A stretch of 64,000 nucleotides of DNA from contig CAVQTR010000003.1 of NCBI GenBank assembly GCA_963716685.1, positions 3,286,001 to 3,350,000 on the forward strand, read 5' to 3'. Below, in pieces: positions 17,249-26,434 of this stretch. Position numbers and translations under genes: made by a program. The stretch comes from JALYXI01 sp963716685 (lineage in GTDB: Bacteria > Acidobacteriota > Terriglobia > Bryobacterales > Bryobacteraceae). Every line of letters begins with the position of its first letter. Within the stretch, counting starts at the first letter, position 1. The notes beneath the pieces are model-generated. The model saw only the letters and a list, made by a program, of their open reading frames with translations, was not told the DNA's origin and did no database searches.

Positions 17249-19213
17249 GTGCCAAGCATTCATGAGCCGCTCCTGGTTAACACTATTGGCCACTCGGCCG
17301 GAGCGGTCATTTTTGGCATTTTCCTATTTCTATTTCTGAAAGACTTTGCCAGCGCGCGGCTGGTGCGAGGGAGCTGGCTCTCTTTTTCGGCGGCCGCTCT
17401 GGCTTTTCTCTGGGATGCAGGCTCGCTCGGGGCCATGGTCGCCGAGACAAAAAGCGGCTGGCAGGCCGAACTCCTGGTGGCCTTCAGCTTCGCCGTGTTG
17501 AGTATGCTGCCGGCGGTTCTGCTGCACCTCGCTCTGGACGGACGTTTTCCAGGCCTGGTCGCGGCCGGTTATCTGCTGAGTTCGTCAGCGGCTCTTTTGC
17601 ATGTCTACGAGCCGTTCCATCCGGAAAGCCACGCCCGCCACGCGGCGCTGGTGCTGATTCCGGTGGGTTTCGGAATTCTGACAGCAGTGGCGGTGGTGCT
17701 GCTTGCGGTACGCAAGGTTCCGCAGGCACGGGGTTACAGCTCCCGAATCGCCGGCGCGATGTGTCTTTTTCTGTTCGCCATTTCATTCGTGCATTTCGGG
17801 AGAGCGTCGACCGGGCACGGGTGGTCGAGTGAGCTTCTGGTGCATCACGCCGGAATTCCGATCGCGCTGTTCGTGCTGCTGCAGGATTACCGATTCGTCA
17901 TGCTTGACGCGTTCGTTCGCTTTCTGGCGAACGTTCTTCTCGCCGGCCTCATGACGGTGGTGATGATCCGGGCGGGCCTGAAACTTTTCGTCGTGGAGAC
18001 GCATGGTTACCGGAACCCGCTGAACGAAGCGCTGCTGCTAACAGCGTTGTGCTTTCTGATGATCGGATTCGCGCTGGCGCGGAACCGAGTTCAGCGTCTG
18101 CTGACGAACGTTGTGTTTCGCCATACCGGGCTTGACGACGCGCTGCACACGATACGCGCCGGAGCTCATGCGGAACAGAAGGAAGCGGCTTATCTGCCCT
18201 GGGCCGCCAGCCAACTGGCCGCGTTCATGAACACACCGCGGGGCGAAGTGATGCCAGTGAAGGGCTGCCCCGAGCCTCTGCGCAGGCTGGACCTGGCGTT
18301 TCCCATCCCGGTCTCCGACCGCCCGGAACTGCGTGGAAGATCCGGCATGAGCTGGGCCGAGACCCTGGTTCCGGTGCGCCTCTCGCAAGGCGACACCTGG
18401 TACATTCTGCTTGGCAGGCGCGGGGGCGGCAGGCGCTATCTGAGCGAGGATCTTTCGTTCCTGGCTCGACTCTCCGCGGGTATCGTGGAGCAGATCGAAC
18501 GGCTGCGCGGGGCGGAAGTGCAGCGACTGGTCACCCAGGCCGAACTGCGCGCGCTGCAGGCGCAGATCAACCCCCATTTCCTTTTCAATGCACTGAATGC
18601 GCTCTATGGGATGATTCCGCGTGAAAACTCAGGCGCGCGCCGCACGGTGGTGAATCTGGCTGACATCTTCCGCTATTTTCTGCAGACGCAGAAGACGTTC
18701 ATTCCCTTGAACGAAGAACTTCAGATCGTGAAGGCCTATCTGGAGATTGAGCGATTGCGCCTGGGACGCCGGCTGCAGACCAATATCGATGTGGATGCGC
18801 GCGCACTCGACGTCCTGATCCCAACGCTTTCGATCCAACCACTGGTGGAGAATGCGATCAAACACGGAATCTCCGCAAACCCTGAGCCGGGATTGCTGGA
18901 ACTGGTGGTGCAATGCGCCGGCAAAGAAATCAAAGTGATGGTGCGCGATTCAGGCGCCGGTTCCGGACAGCCCGCGGACTCCGGTCCAGGAACCGGAGTC
19001 GGCCTGGCAAACGTGTCGCGGCGCCTGCAGCTCTGCTACAGCACTTCTGCCAGCCTGACGATGGAATCCAGTTCCGCCGGGACCACCGTCACCTTCCTGG
19101 TGCCGGTGACTCCACAAGCACGGCAAAAAGACGACCCTCGCCGTTCGGCGTCACCATTGCAGGATCTGCCTGACGCTGTGAGCCTGGCGTTTACTGACGA
19201 TCAACTCCAGTGA
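17249..19213 (+). CDS. LytS/YehU-type sensor histidine kinase
   Basis: About 654 residues. The first 290 are mostly hydrophobic, enough for about seven or eight membrane helices; a GAF-like region follows, then the His_kinase domain with LQAQINPHFLFNALN (phospho-accepting His near residue 443) and a HATPase with N box LVENAIKHGI and G box GTGVGLANVSRRL. This is the LytS class, which pairs with LytTR regulators such as the adjacent gene at 19151. GTG at 17249 was chosen because the TTG at 17213 lies in a hairpin loop; neither has an ideal ribosome-binding site. The last 30 or so residues, past the usual HATPase end at VTFLVP, are encoded by DNA antisense to the regulator's 3' end (63-nt overlap). 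Confidence 0.9.
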   Translation: MPSIHEPLLVNTIGHSAGAVIFGIFLFLFLKDFASARLVRGSWLSFSAAALAFLWDAGSLGAMVAETKSGWQAELLVAFSFAVLSMLPAVLLHLALDGRFPGLVAAGYLLSSSAALLHVYEPFHPESHARHAALVLIPVGFGILTAVAVVLLAVRKVPQARGYSSRIAGAMCLFLFAISFVHFGRASTGHGWSSELLVHHAGIPIALFVLLQDYRFVMLDAFVRFLANVLLAGLMTVVMIRAGLKLFVVETHGYRNPLNEALLLTALCFLMIGFALARNRVQRLLTNVVFRHTGLDDALHTIRAGAHAEQKEAAYLPWAASQLAAFMNTPRGEVMPVKGCPEPLRRLDLAFPIPVSDRPELRGRSGMSWAETLVPVRLSQGDTWYILLGRRGGGRRYLSEDLSFLARLSAGIVEQIERLRGAEVQRLVTQAELRALQAQINPHFLFNALNALYGMIPRENSGARRTVVNLADIFRYFLQTQKTFIPLNEELQIVKAYLEIERLRLGRRLQTNIDVDARALDVLIPTLSIQPLVENAIKHGISANPEPGLLELVVQCAGKEIKVMVRDSGAGSGQPADSGPGTGVGLANVSRRLQLCYSTSASLTMESSSAGTTVTFLVPVTPQARQKDDPRRSASPLQDLPDAVSLAFTDDQLQ

Positions 19214-19903
19214 GTTACTAAGCGTGAGAAGCCATCGCTGACTGCTCAGGACGCTCATTTTACGAACGTGGTTGACGTTGACGATCGCGTTCCGGTGCAC
19301 TCTCTGAAACGGAAGATGGGAGATGCGGGATTCGATGACCCGCAATGACTGCGTCGCGAGATACTTCCGTTTGGCAGTGACAATCCAAACGACTTCGCCT
19401 TCCGCCTGGAAAGCGAGAACTTCGTCGGCGTCCAGCAGGAAATATTCCTCGCCACTCCTGCCGACGATTTTGCGGCTTCTGCCCGGCGTGGGGGTATCGA
19501 CGAGGTTCGCCATCTGCTCGACACGTCTGGCCACGTCTGCAGGCTTGCCCTGGAGAGCCCGCGCGCGTACCACGGCCTTTCTCAGACGGGTTTCGTTCAC
19601 GGGTTTCAGCAGATAGTCGATTGCTCCGGCTTCGAATGCCTGGATCGCATGCTGGTCGTAAGCGGTAACGATCACGATCACCGGGAGATTGTTGCCGTGC
19701 AGATTCCGGATGACTTCGAGGCCACCCATGAGTGGCATCTGCACGTCGAGGAACACGAGATCAGGATCGAGCGCCGAGATCCGTTGAAGCGCCTCCGTCC
19801 CGTTCTCCGCCTCGCCCACAATCTCGACATCGTCGATCAACTCCAGCTCTTCCCGCAGGATTTTGCGGGCAATCGGTTCATCGTCAACAATCAACGTTCT
19901 CAT
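19151..19903 (-). CDS. LytTR-family response regulator
   Basis: 250 residues: receiver domain at 1-120 (acidic D7/D8, phospho-acceptor Asp53 in VFLDVQMP, Lys in LLKPV near 102) and a LytTR DNA-binding domain at about 145-248 (EEYFLLDADEVLAFQAEGE, then FQRVHRNAIVNVNHV). It is the probable partner of the LytS-like kinase at 17249, encoded tail to tail with it and sharing 63 nt, an arrangement different from the usual kinase-regulator operon. It sits between receptors 2 and 3, which are the obvious candidate targets. Its end matches normal LytTR proteins, so the overlap is at the kinase's expense. Confidence 0.93.
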   Translation of the reverse strand: MRTLIVDDEPIARKILREELELIDDVEIVGEAENGTEALQRISALDPDLVFLDVQMPLMGGLEVIRNLHGNNLPVIVIVTAYDQHAIQAFEAGAIDYLLKPVNETRLRKAVVRARALQGKPADVARRVEQMANLVDTPTPGRSRKIVGRSGEEYFLLDADEVLAFQAEGEVVWIVTAKRKYLATQSLRVIESRISHLPFQRVHRNAIVNVNHVRKMSVLSSQRWLLTLSNSLELIVSKRQAHSVRQILQW

Positions 19904-20176
19904 GAGCGCAGGGTTGCCCTCTGTTTATTAGCGCATTTGGAAGAGGAAAACCAATGATTGCCGATCGGCGGACGCCTTGTTCCGCCAGCGGGATGATTTC
20001 GGCCGTGGACGGGTTATGGCGCCGGGGAAGCGCCGCGTGGAATTACCGGCACGCGCGTCAACTGTCTCCCGTCTGCCTCTTGATTCATCCCGCTCACGGC
20101 CCATGACAGCCGTCTATGGTTTAACTCTTCGGGAATACATCGAACTACTTAATAATCAGGTTCCATAAGGAGCTTC

Positions 20177-22822
20177 GTGAAACCCCAACTCGCTAAAGTC
20201 TTACTGCTGACTACACTGGCCGTTAGTTTCCCTTCCGGCATTTTTGCGCAATCGCTGGGAAACGCAGGAACTATCCGCGGGTCCGTGCATGATCCTTCGG
20301 GAGGCGCCGTCGCGAACGCCCGTGTCCTTCTTCAAAACCCAATTACCGGCTATTCTCAGGCGGCAAGTTCCGGAACAACCGGGGGGTTCAGCCTTGCGAA
20401 CATCCCTCCGAATTCGTACCATCTCGAGATTACTGCGCCGGGCTTTGCGCCGTTCGCGGCGGACTACGCGATTCGTAATTCTTTGCCTATTGACGTGAGC
20501 GCGGCGCTCAAGCTGGCCGGCTCCAGCACCAGTGTGAACGTGGTCGACCGCGCCGATCTGCTGGAAAACGATCCGAGCGCCCATACTGATGTGGACAGAA
20601 ATCAAATCCTGAAGATTCCGCAGATCGACCCGGCCGGTGGGCTGAGCCAGGCGATTATCTACAGCACCGGCGGAGTGGCTGCGGACGGGAACGGGTTCTT
20701 TCATCCCCTGGGGGACCACGCCCAGGTCTCGTTTGTGATCGACGGCCAACCGATCAGCGATCAACAGAGCAAAGTCTTTTCGACTCAGCTTCCGATCAGC
20801 GCGGTGCAGAGCATGGAACTGATCACGGGCAACCCCAATGCGGAATTCGGCGACAAGACCAGTCTGGTGGCTGAAATTACGACGCGCTCCGGTCTTGGTT
20901 CAGGCAGATTGTTCGGCAACATCGACACTTCGTACGGAACCTTCGGAACCTTGTCGCCGAGTATCGGTCTTGGTTACGGAACCGCGACGTTCGGCAACTT
21001 CCTCGCGGTGGATGGAACCCGGAGCGGCCGATTTCTGGACACCCCCGAATACCGCCCGATTCACGACATCGGAAACAGCCAAACCATCTTTGACCGCCTC
21101 GACTATCAGCCGAATGGGAAAGACGCGTTCCATCTGAATCTGTTCGCGGCGCGCAACTGGATTCAGATTCCGAACGATTACGACCAGCTTGGGCAGGATC
21201 AAAAACAGCGCGTGCTTACGTGGAGCATTGCGCCCGGTTACCAGCACACGTTCAGCGCCCATACGCTGCTGACCGTTAATCCTTACATCCGCAAAGATCA
21301 GTTTCAGTACTATCCCAGCAACCCGAACACAGACGACTTTCCCGCGACGCAAAGCCAGCAAAGGCAGCTGCTGAATTACGGGATCAAGGCCGACATTTCC
21401 ACGGTCCATGGAATTCACAACATCAAGTACGGCATCGATTTGAAACAGACACGGCTTCTGGAGAATTTCCAGTTTGGAGTCACGGATCCGGCATTCAATT
21501 CCCCGTGCATCGATGCCGGGGGGAACTCGATTGGGGACCCGGCGCTGACAAGTCCCAGCCAGTGCGCGGCGGGAGGGTACCAGCAAAATACAGCAGACAA
21601 TCCGAATGCAACCGCGCCGTTCTCGCCTGTTTTCCTGAATTACGATCTTTCGCGGGGTGGCAGCCTGTTTGTTTATCATTCGACTGCCAACATCAATCAA
21701 TATGCCGGATACATCACAGACACGATCACCAAGGGAAACCTGACTTTCAACTTTGGTCTGCGCTTCGATCGCTACAACGGACTGGTTACGGCAACCAGCC
21801 CGCAACCGCGGATTGGTGTCGCTTACAACGTGAAAGGCACGGGAACGGTTCTCAGAGCCGCGTACTCCCGAACATTCGAAACACCGTTCAATGAGAATCT
21901 GCTGCTCTCCAGCGCGACGGGACTGGGGGGCCTGGCGGAGAATGTGTTCGGCTCTGTGGGTGTGCCCCTGCATCCCGGCAATCGCAATCAGTTCAATACC
22001 GGATTTCAGCAGGCGGTCGGACGGTTTCTCCTGATCGACGCCGACTACTTCTGGAAGTACACTCACAACGCGTATGACTTCAATACGCTTCTGAACACGA
22101 CGATCACTTTCCCGATTGCGTGGCACAACTCCAAACTGGACGGGGTTACCGGGCGGGTAAGCACGACGAACCTCAAAGGTTTTCAGGCTTACTATACGTT
22201 CGGTCACACGCGGGCACGCTACTATCCGCCGGAAACGGGCGGCCTGATCTCGCAGGGCGCGCCTCTTGCGGGCGGAGTGTTCCGAATCGACCACGATCAG
22301 GCATTCCAGTCCACCCTCAACTTACGCTATCAGCGTCCGCATAACGCGGAATGGGTTGTGCTGACCTATCGTTATGACAGCGGCCTGGTGGTCAGCGGCA
22401 TCCCGGATGCGGGTACGGCTATCGGTCTGCTTTCCCCGAACCAGCAGGTAAGCATCGGGCTGGCCTGCAATGGTGTTTTCGCGACCGTCGCGAATCCGAT
22501 TACGGATTGCACCGGAGCGGGCGGCGTACAGGGCAAAGTGACGTCGAAGCTGCTAACACTGCCACAGGGCGGCTACGATAACTTCCCGAGCGCCGAAAAC
22601 GACGACCACAATCCGGATCGGGTAAAGCCGCGACACGTCTTCAACCTGGGGATAGGAACGGACAACCTGCTGCATGCAGAGGGGAAGAAGCGCTTTGTCG
22701 CGTCACTCACTATCGCCAATCTGACGAATCAGGTGGCTGTTTATAATTTTCTTTCCACCTTCAGCGGAACTCACTTCCTTGAGCCGAGAAGCTTCTCCGG
22801 CCATATCGGATACGTGTTCTGA
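20177..22822 (+). CDS. TonB-dependent receptor, Oar-like, short barrel (receptor 3)
   Basis: 881 residues, about 250 shorter than its neighbours. Signal peptide with cleavage after IFAQ; regulatory-like domain GTIRGSVHDPSGGAVANA at about 33-110; plug region with VSFVIDGQPISDQQ near 180-195; barrel ending in GHIGYVF. The start is GTG at 20177 behind AAGGAGC. The plug lacks the usual GGxxNxxTKSG strand and reads EFGDKTSLVAEITTRSG instead. The 273 bp upstream contain a GGCGC/GCGCC stem-loop (20018-20034) without a U-tract. Located beside the LytTR regulator and transcribed away from it. Substrate unknown. Confidence 0.9.
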   Translation: MKPQLAKVLLLTTLAVSFPSGIFAQSLGNAGTIRGSVHDPSGGAVANARVLLQNPITGYSQAASSGTTGGFSLANIPPNSYHLEITAPGFAPFAADYAIRNSLPIDVSAALKLAGSSTSVNVVDRADLLENDPSAHTDVDRNQILKIPQIDPAGGLSQAIIYSTGGVAADGNGFFHPLGDHAQVSFVIDGQPISDQQSKVFSTQLPISAVQSMELITGNPNAEFGDKTSLVAEITTRSGLGSGRLFGNIDTSYGTFGTLSPSIGLGYGTATFGNFLAVDGTRSGRFLDTPEYRPIHDIGNSQTIFDRLDYQPNGKDAFHLNLFAARNWIQIPNDYDQLGQDQKQRVLTWSIAPGYQHTFSAHTLLTVNPYIRKDQFQYYPSNPNTDDFPATQSQQRQLLNYGIKADISTVHGIHNIKYGIDLKQTRLLENFQFGVTDPAFNSPCIDAGGNSIGDPALTSPSQCAAGGYQQNTADNPNATAPFSPVFLNYDLSRGGSLFVYHSTANINQYAGYITDTITKGNLTFNFGLRFDRYNGLVTATSPQPRIGVAYNVKGTGTVLRAAYSRTFETPFNENLLLSSATGLGGLAENVFGSVGVPLHPGNRNQFNTGFQQAVGRFLLIDADYFWKYTHNAYDFNTLLNTTITFPIAWHNSKLDGVTGRVSTTNLKGFQAYYTFGHTRARYYPPETGGLISQGAPLAGGVFRIDHDQAFQSTLNLRYQRPHNAEWVVLTYRYDSGLVVSGIPDAGTAIGLLSPNQQVSIGLACNGVFATVANPITDCTGAGGVQGKVTSKLLTLPQGGYDNFPSAENDDHNPDRVKPRHVFNLGIGTDNLLHAEGKKRFVASLTIANLTNQVAVYNFLSTFSGTHFLEPRSFSGHIGYVF

Positions 22823-22857
22823 GGAGCGGAGACGATCGCGCGGGGAACGGCGGCGGG

Positions 22858-23613
22858 TTACTGCCAGATACAGCCGCCGTCGACCGTAAGATGGGCGGCG
22901 GTGACGAAGCTGGCTTCGTCGCTGGCGAGGAACAGGATGGCGTTGGCCACTTCCACCGGTTCACCCACGCGGTTCAGCATGTGCGAGGGGGCTTCGCGCG
23001 CGATCCACTGCTCGCGGGTCATCCCTTCACGGATCCACTCGCGCTCGGCGGCCGACGTGATGATGGCGCCGGGACAGATGGAATTTACGCGGATTCGGGC
23101 TTCGGCGAGGTCCATGGCCATGCAACGCGTGAGGGTCAGGATGGCGCCTTTGCTGGAGTTATAGGTGGCGAAATCGCGCTGGGCCAAAATGCCGCTGCGG
23201 GAGGAGATGTTCACGATGGAACCTCCGCCGCGCGCTTTCATATGTGGAATGGCAAATTTGGACACCATGGAGGTGCCGATGACGTTCACGCCGAGGACTT
23301 TCTGCCAGTCTTCAATGGTGGCGTTCTCCACACTCTTCGTGGTGAAGTTGGCGGCGTTATTGACCAGAATGTCGATGGCTCCGAAGGCGGCGATGGCCGC
23401 TTCGGAAATGGAACGCGCGCCGGATTCGAGTGAGATATCCGCGGGGACGGCGATGGCACCCTTGCCAATGCGCGCAGCGACGGCCTGCACGAGTTCGCCG
23501 ATGTAATCCACCAGAACGAGACGGGCGCCTTCCTCGGCGAAGCGAAAAGCTGTCGCTTCGCCGATTCCAGCGCCCGCGCCGGTGATGATGGCAACCTTAT
23601 CTTTCAACCGCAT
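22858..23613 (-). CDS. Short-chain dehydrogenase/reductase (SDR)
   Basis: 251-residue classical SDR. TGAGAGIG at about 11-18 is the NAD(P)-binding glycine motif; VLVDY near 34-38 ends the second strand with Asp, favouring NAD(H); NNAAN near 86-90; catalytic Ser near 139 (SSRSG) and YNSSK near 152-156 give the Ser-Tyr-Lys set. The closing VDGG is typical of oxoacyl reductase-like members. Substrate not determinable. It follows clpP on the same strand by 24 bp, likely co-transcribed with rrf2 and clpP. Confidence 0.92.
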   Translation of the reverse strand: MRLKDKVAIITGAGAGIGEATAFRFAEEGARLVLVDYIGELVQAVAARIGKGAIAVPADISLESGARSISEAAIAAFGAIDILVNNAANFTTKSVENATIEDWQKVLGVNVIGTSMVSKFAIPHMKARGGGSIVNISSRSGILAQRDFATYNSSKGAILTLTRCMAMDLAEARIRVNSICPGAIITSAAEREWIREGMTREQWIAREAPSHMLNRVGEPVEVANAILFLASDEASFVTAAHLTVDGGCIWQ

Positions 23614-23637
23614 GGATAATTCCGTATGCGGTGGAGT

Positions 23638-24264
23638 TTACAGGGGCTTCGGGATCGGAATAGGGGCCATGTCGCGGCTGCTGATCACACGGTCGATCAT
23701 GCCGTATTCCACGCCCTGCTCGGGACTCATGATGTAATCGCGATCCACATCGCGGGCAACGCGTTCCATGCTCTGCCCGGTGGCGTCCGCCAGCATGCGA
23801 TTCAGCGTTTCGCGCATGCGCAGAATTTCTCGGGCATAGATGTCGATGTCGGCCGCCTGTCCGGCCAGACCCTGCATGGAGGGCTGGTGGATCATGATGC
23901 GGGAGTTAGGCAGGCTGAAGCGCTTTCCTTTTTTGCCAGCCGCGAGCAGTACCGCAGCCATCGAGGCGGCCTGACCAACGCAGATGGTGATGATATCCGG
24001 ACGCACGAAGGACATGGTGTCCAGAATGGCGAGACCGGCTGTGATCGAGCCGCCCGGAGAGTTCAGATAGATTGAGATATCCCGTTCCGGGTCCTCGGCT
24101 TCGAGGAACAGAAGCTGGGCAATTACCAGGTTGGCGACGTTGTCGTCAATCGGGGTGCCCAAAAAAATGATGTTTTCTTTTAAAAGACGCGAGTAAATGT
24201 CGTACGCGCGCTCGCCACGGGAGGTCTGTTCGACCACCATGGGAACCAGCATGCCGCTGCCCAT
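23638..24264 (-). CDS. clpP: ATP-dependent Clp protease proteolytic subunit
   Basis: 208 residues, close to the usual 195-207. The N-terminus LVPMVVEQTSRGERAYDIYSRLL aligns with the mature start of ClpP. Nucleophile Ser101 is in GQAASMAA, His126 in MIHQPS, and the acidic RDVDRDY segment (about 171-177) carries the catalytic Asp. It forms the tetradecameric chamber fed by ClpX or ClpA-type unfoldases. No tig or clpX is adjacent; instead an Rrf2 regulator lies upstream and an SDR downstream, so this may be a stand-alone or second clpP copy. GGGAGAAAGG upstream of ATG 24264 supports the start. Confidence 0.97.
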   Translation of the reverse strand: MGSGMLVPMVVEQTSRGERAYDIYSRLLKENIIFLGTPIDDNVANLVIAQLLFLEAEDPERDISIYLNSPGGSITAGLAILDTMSFVRPDIITICVGQAASMAAVLLAAGKKGKRFSLPNSRIMIHQPSMQGLAGQAADIDIYAREILRMRETLNRMLADATGQSMERVARDVDRDYIMSPEQGVEYGMIDRVISSRDMAPIPIPKPL

Positions 24265-24301
24265 TGAAGATTACCTTTCTCCCTTACAATGATGGCCGCA
24301 A

Positions 24302-24781
24302 TTACCTTTTCGATTCCTGAAGGCGCTTGGTACGCCCGCTTGGCATCGGCCGAAAGCCCCGCTGCTGCTGCTGCAACTCCAGCTTCTTCACGAGACTACC
24401 GACAGTATTGCGCCTCAAGTAATCCATGATACGCGAATGCAGCGCCGTCCAGCCAGCGTGCAGCGGACAGGGAGAGTCGTCCAGACACCGGGGAAGGCCG
24501 GCAATACATTTTCCGTACTCGGAGAGACCGTCGACGGCTTCGACGATATCGATCAGCCGCACGTCCGAAGCTTTTATCTGGAGACAAAAGCCCCCAGTTG
24601 GGCCCTTGGTAGATTTCAGCAGGCCCTTGCGCGCCAGTTGTTGAAGAATTTTGGCAAGGAAATGAGCAGGGATCTGCTCATCCCTGGCGATATCCTTCGC
24701 CATGGCACATTTGCCAGAAGGCACCTGCGCAAGGTGCAGAGACGCGCGTATCGCATATTCGGAAGATCGTGAGTAGATCAT
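24302..24781 (-). CDS. Rrf2-family regulator with probable [2Fe-2S] ligands
   Basis: 159 residues. N-terminal winged helix (IYSRSSEYAIRASLHLA, then IPAHFLAKILQQLARKGLL with the recognition helix and GPTGGF wing). Cys92, Cys99 and Cys105 (C-x6-C-x5-C) sit where IscR/NsrR-type Rrf2 proteins bind an iron-sulfur cluster, so it may sense redox state, NO or cluster status. The C-terminal tail after about 130 is basic and Gln-rich. It leads rrf2-clpP-SDR on the minus strand (37-bp gap to clpP). Upstream DNA at 24782-24924 is unusually AT-rich for this genome and should contain its promoter. Confidence 0.93.
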   Translation of the reverse strand: MIYSRSSEYAIRASLHLAQVPSGKCAMAKDIARDEQIPAHFLAKILQQLARKGLLKSTKGPTGGFCLQIKASDVRLIDIVEAVDGLSEYGKCIAGLPRCLDDSPCPLHAGWTALHSRIMDYLRRNTVGSLVKKLELQQQQRGFRPMPSGRTKRLQESKR

Positions 24782-24924
24782 CCGCGACTCTCGTATAAAA
24801 TGTACAATTCTTAACCATAGTAAACGTCAAAGGTCAATGACGCAAGGAAAAGAAGGTTAAAAAAAGCACTTTTCTTAAAGCGTTTCCGAACGGGATACCT
24901 ATTTATATTCGGATTTTTAAGGTA

Positions 24925-25311
24925 CTAGGTAGAATGCCCGGCGGATTCCAGCAGGACTTTAATTTTAGCGGTCAGGCGGACGAAGTCGACCGGCTTGGTA
25001 TCGTAATCGTCGCAGCCTGCGGCGAGTGCTTCCTGCCGGTCGGAAGGCATGGCGTGGGCGGTAAGGGCAATGACGGGGATTTTTGATGTCTCGACGCCTT
25101 TTTTCAGCTCGCGTGTGGCATCCCAGCCGTTGATGACCGGCAGACTCATGTCCATAAGAATCAGGTCCGGCATTTCGGCACGTGCCACCGCTACCCCTTC
25201 CCCTCCGTCGACCGCGATGATCACCTGATAGCCGGCGCGGGTCAGCCGCCGGACCAGCATGTCCCGGTTCAATTCGTTATCTTCCACTACAAGTAATTTC
25301 GCCACGGGCAC
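24925..25311 (-). CDS. Single-domain response regulator (CheY-like receiver)
   Basis: 128 residues, receiver domain only. VVEDNELNRDML near 8-19 gives the acidic pocket, LILMDMSLP near 50-58 the phospho-acceptor Asp, ALTAHAM the switch Thr and TKPVD the conserved Lys; all key residues are intact. The sequence resembles receivers that act with hybrid kinases. It is divergent from a receiver-cyclase gene whose receiver starts almost identically (DNENNRDML), suggesting the two arose from a common source or work in one pathway. No output domain is attached. Confidence 0.93.
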   Translation of the reverse strand: MPVAKLLVVEDNELNRDMLVRRLTRAGYQVIIAVDGGEGVAVARAEMPDLILMDMSLPVINGWDATRELKKGVETSKIPVIALTAHAMPSDRQEALAAGCDDYDTKPVDFVRLTAKIKVLLESAGHST

Positions 25312-25333
25312 CCAAAGCTATAATAAGGGCGAA

Positions 25334-26434
25334 TTGCAGCCAAGCGCCAAACCCGGCAACCTCCTGGTGGTTGACGACAACGAAAACAACCGGGACATGC
25401 TGGTCCGCATCCTGCAGCGGCAGGGTCACAGTTCGAGCGTTGCCCACAACGGGCGGGAAGCGCTGGAGCAGGTGCGCGCGCACAATTACGACCTGGTGCT
25501 TCTGGACATCATGATGCCGGAAGTGGATGGCTTTCAAGTACTTACGGAGATGAAAGCCGACCCGGTGCTGCGCGAGGTGCCGGTGATTGTGCTCTCGGCT
25601 ATTCATGAGATGGATGCAATTATCCGCTGCATCAAGATGGGCGCGGACGATTATCTGCCGAAACCGATCGACCTGACGCTGCTGCGCGCGCGGGTTGGCG
25701 CCTCGATTGAAAAGAAAAGGCTCCACGAACGCGAGAAGCAGCTGCTGCTGAACATTCTGCCGCCGAGGATCGCTGAAGAACTGCGCGAAAAGGGGGCGGT
25801 GGAGCCGAAACACCTGGATGAAATCGTCATCCTGTTTACGGACTTCGTGAAGTTTTCGGCGCTGACGGAAAGTCTCTCGGCGGGCCAGCTGGTGCGGCTG
25901 CTGGACCGCTGCTTCACGCAAATCGATTTGATTGTGGCGCGCTACGGACTGGAAAAGCTAAAGACCATCGGCGACAGCTACATGCTGGTGGGCGGTCTCG
26001 AAGGCGCGCGGTCTTCCTATCCTATAGATGCGGTTTTGGCAGCGTTTGAGATTGTGGAGGCGGTGAAAGCCCTCGAAGTACCGGACGGCCTGCCGATTTC
26101 GGTGCGGATCGGTATTCATGCGGGTCCGGTGGTGGCTGGGGTGGTGGGGGTGCACAAGTTCGCGTTCGATGTGTGGGGCGAGGCGGTGAATTATGCCGCG
26201 CGCCTGGAAGCCTGCAGTGCGCCGAACCGCATCAATCTATCTACCCGGATGAACTCCCTGGTCAGCGATTTGATTGAGTGTGAGTCGCGCGGCCAGATCG
26301 AGACCAAGGAAAAGCGTCTCGAGGAGATGTACTTCGCGAATGCGCCTGTGCCGAACTTCCCTGAAAGATACACCGAGCGATTCGGGCAGGAACCGCCGGT
26401 TGCGGCCGCCGCCGAGACTGCGGCCGGTATTTAG
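25334..26434 (+). CDS. Receiver-coupled class III adenylate cyclase
   Basis: About 366 residues: receiver at 8-125 (VVDDNENNRDML, phospho-acceptor in VLLDIMMPEVDG, Lys in LPKPID), a short coiled linker (EKKRLHEREKQLLLNILPPRIAEEL) typical of cyclases, then the cyclase homology domain. Metal-binding aspartates are in LFTDFVKF and IGDSYM; Lys of LKTIGD and Asp of FDVWG are the ATP-specifying pair, and VNYAARLE has the transition-state Asn and Arg. cAMP production controlled by phosphorylation is therefore predicted. TTG at 25334 behind AAGGGCGA was chosen; the ATG at 25259 would overlap the divergent receiver gene by 53 nt. The stop overlaps that of ku by 4 nt. A cyclic-nucleotide-binding protein lies 3 kb away at 29359. 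Confidence 0.9.
   Translation: MQPSAKPGNLLVVDDNENNRDMLVRILQRQGHSSSVAHNGREALEQVRAHNYDLVLLDIMMPEVDGFQVLTEMKADPVLREVPVIVLSAIHEMDAIIRCIKMGADDYLPKPIDLTLLRARVGASIEKKRLHEREKQLLLNILPPRIAEELREKGAVEPKHLDEIVILFTDFVKFSALTESLSAGQLVRLLDRCFTQIDLIVARYGLEKLKTIGDSYMLVGGLEGARSSYPIDAVLAAFEIVEAVKALEVPDGLPISVRIGIHAGPVVAGVVGVHKFAFDVWGEAVNYAARLEACSAPNRINLSTRMNSLVSDLIECESRGQIETKEKRLEEMYFANAPVPNFPERYTERFGQEPPVAAAAETAAGI

Noticed and set aside
20018..20034. GGCGC/GCGCC stem-loop upstream of receptor 3 as a terminator
   Set aside because: Short stem, no U-tract, and no transcript obviously ending there.
20900..22294. 464-codon minus-strand frame
   Set aside because: Mirror frame of receptor 3; composition of Arg/Val-rich antisense translation, without motifs.
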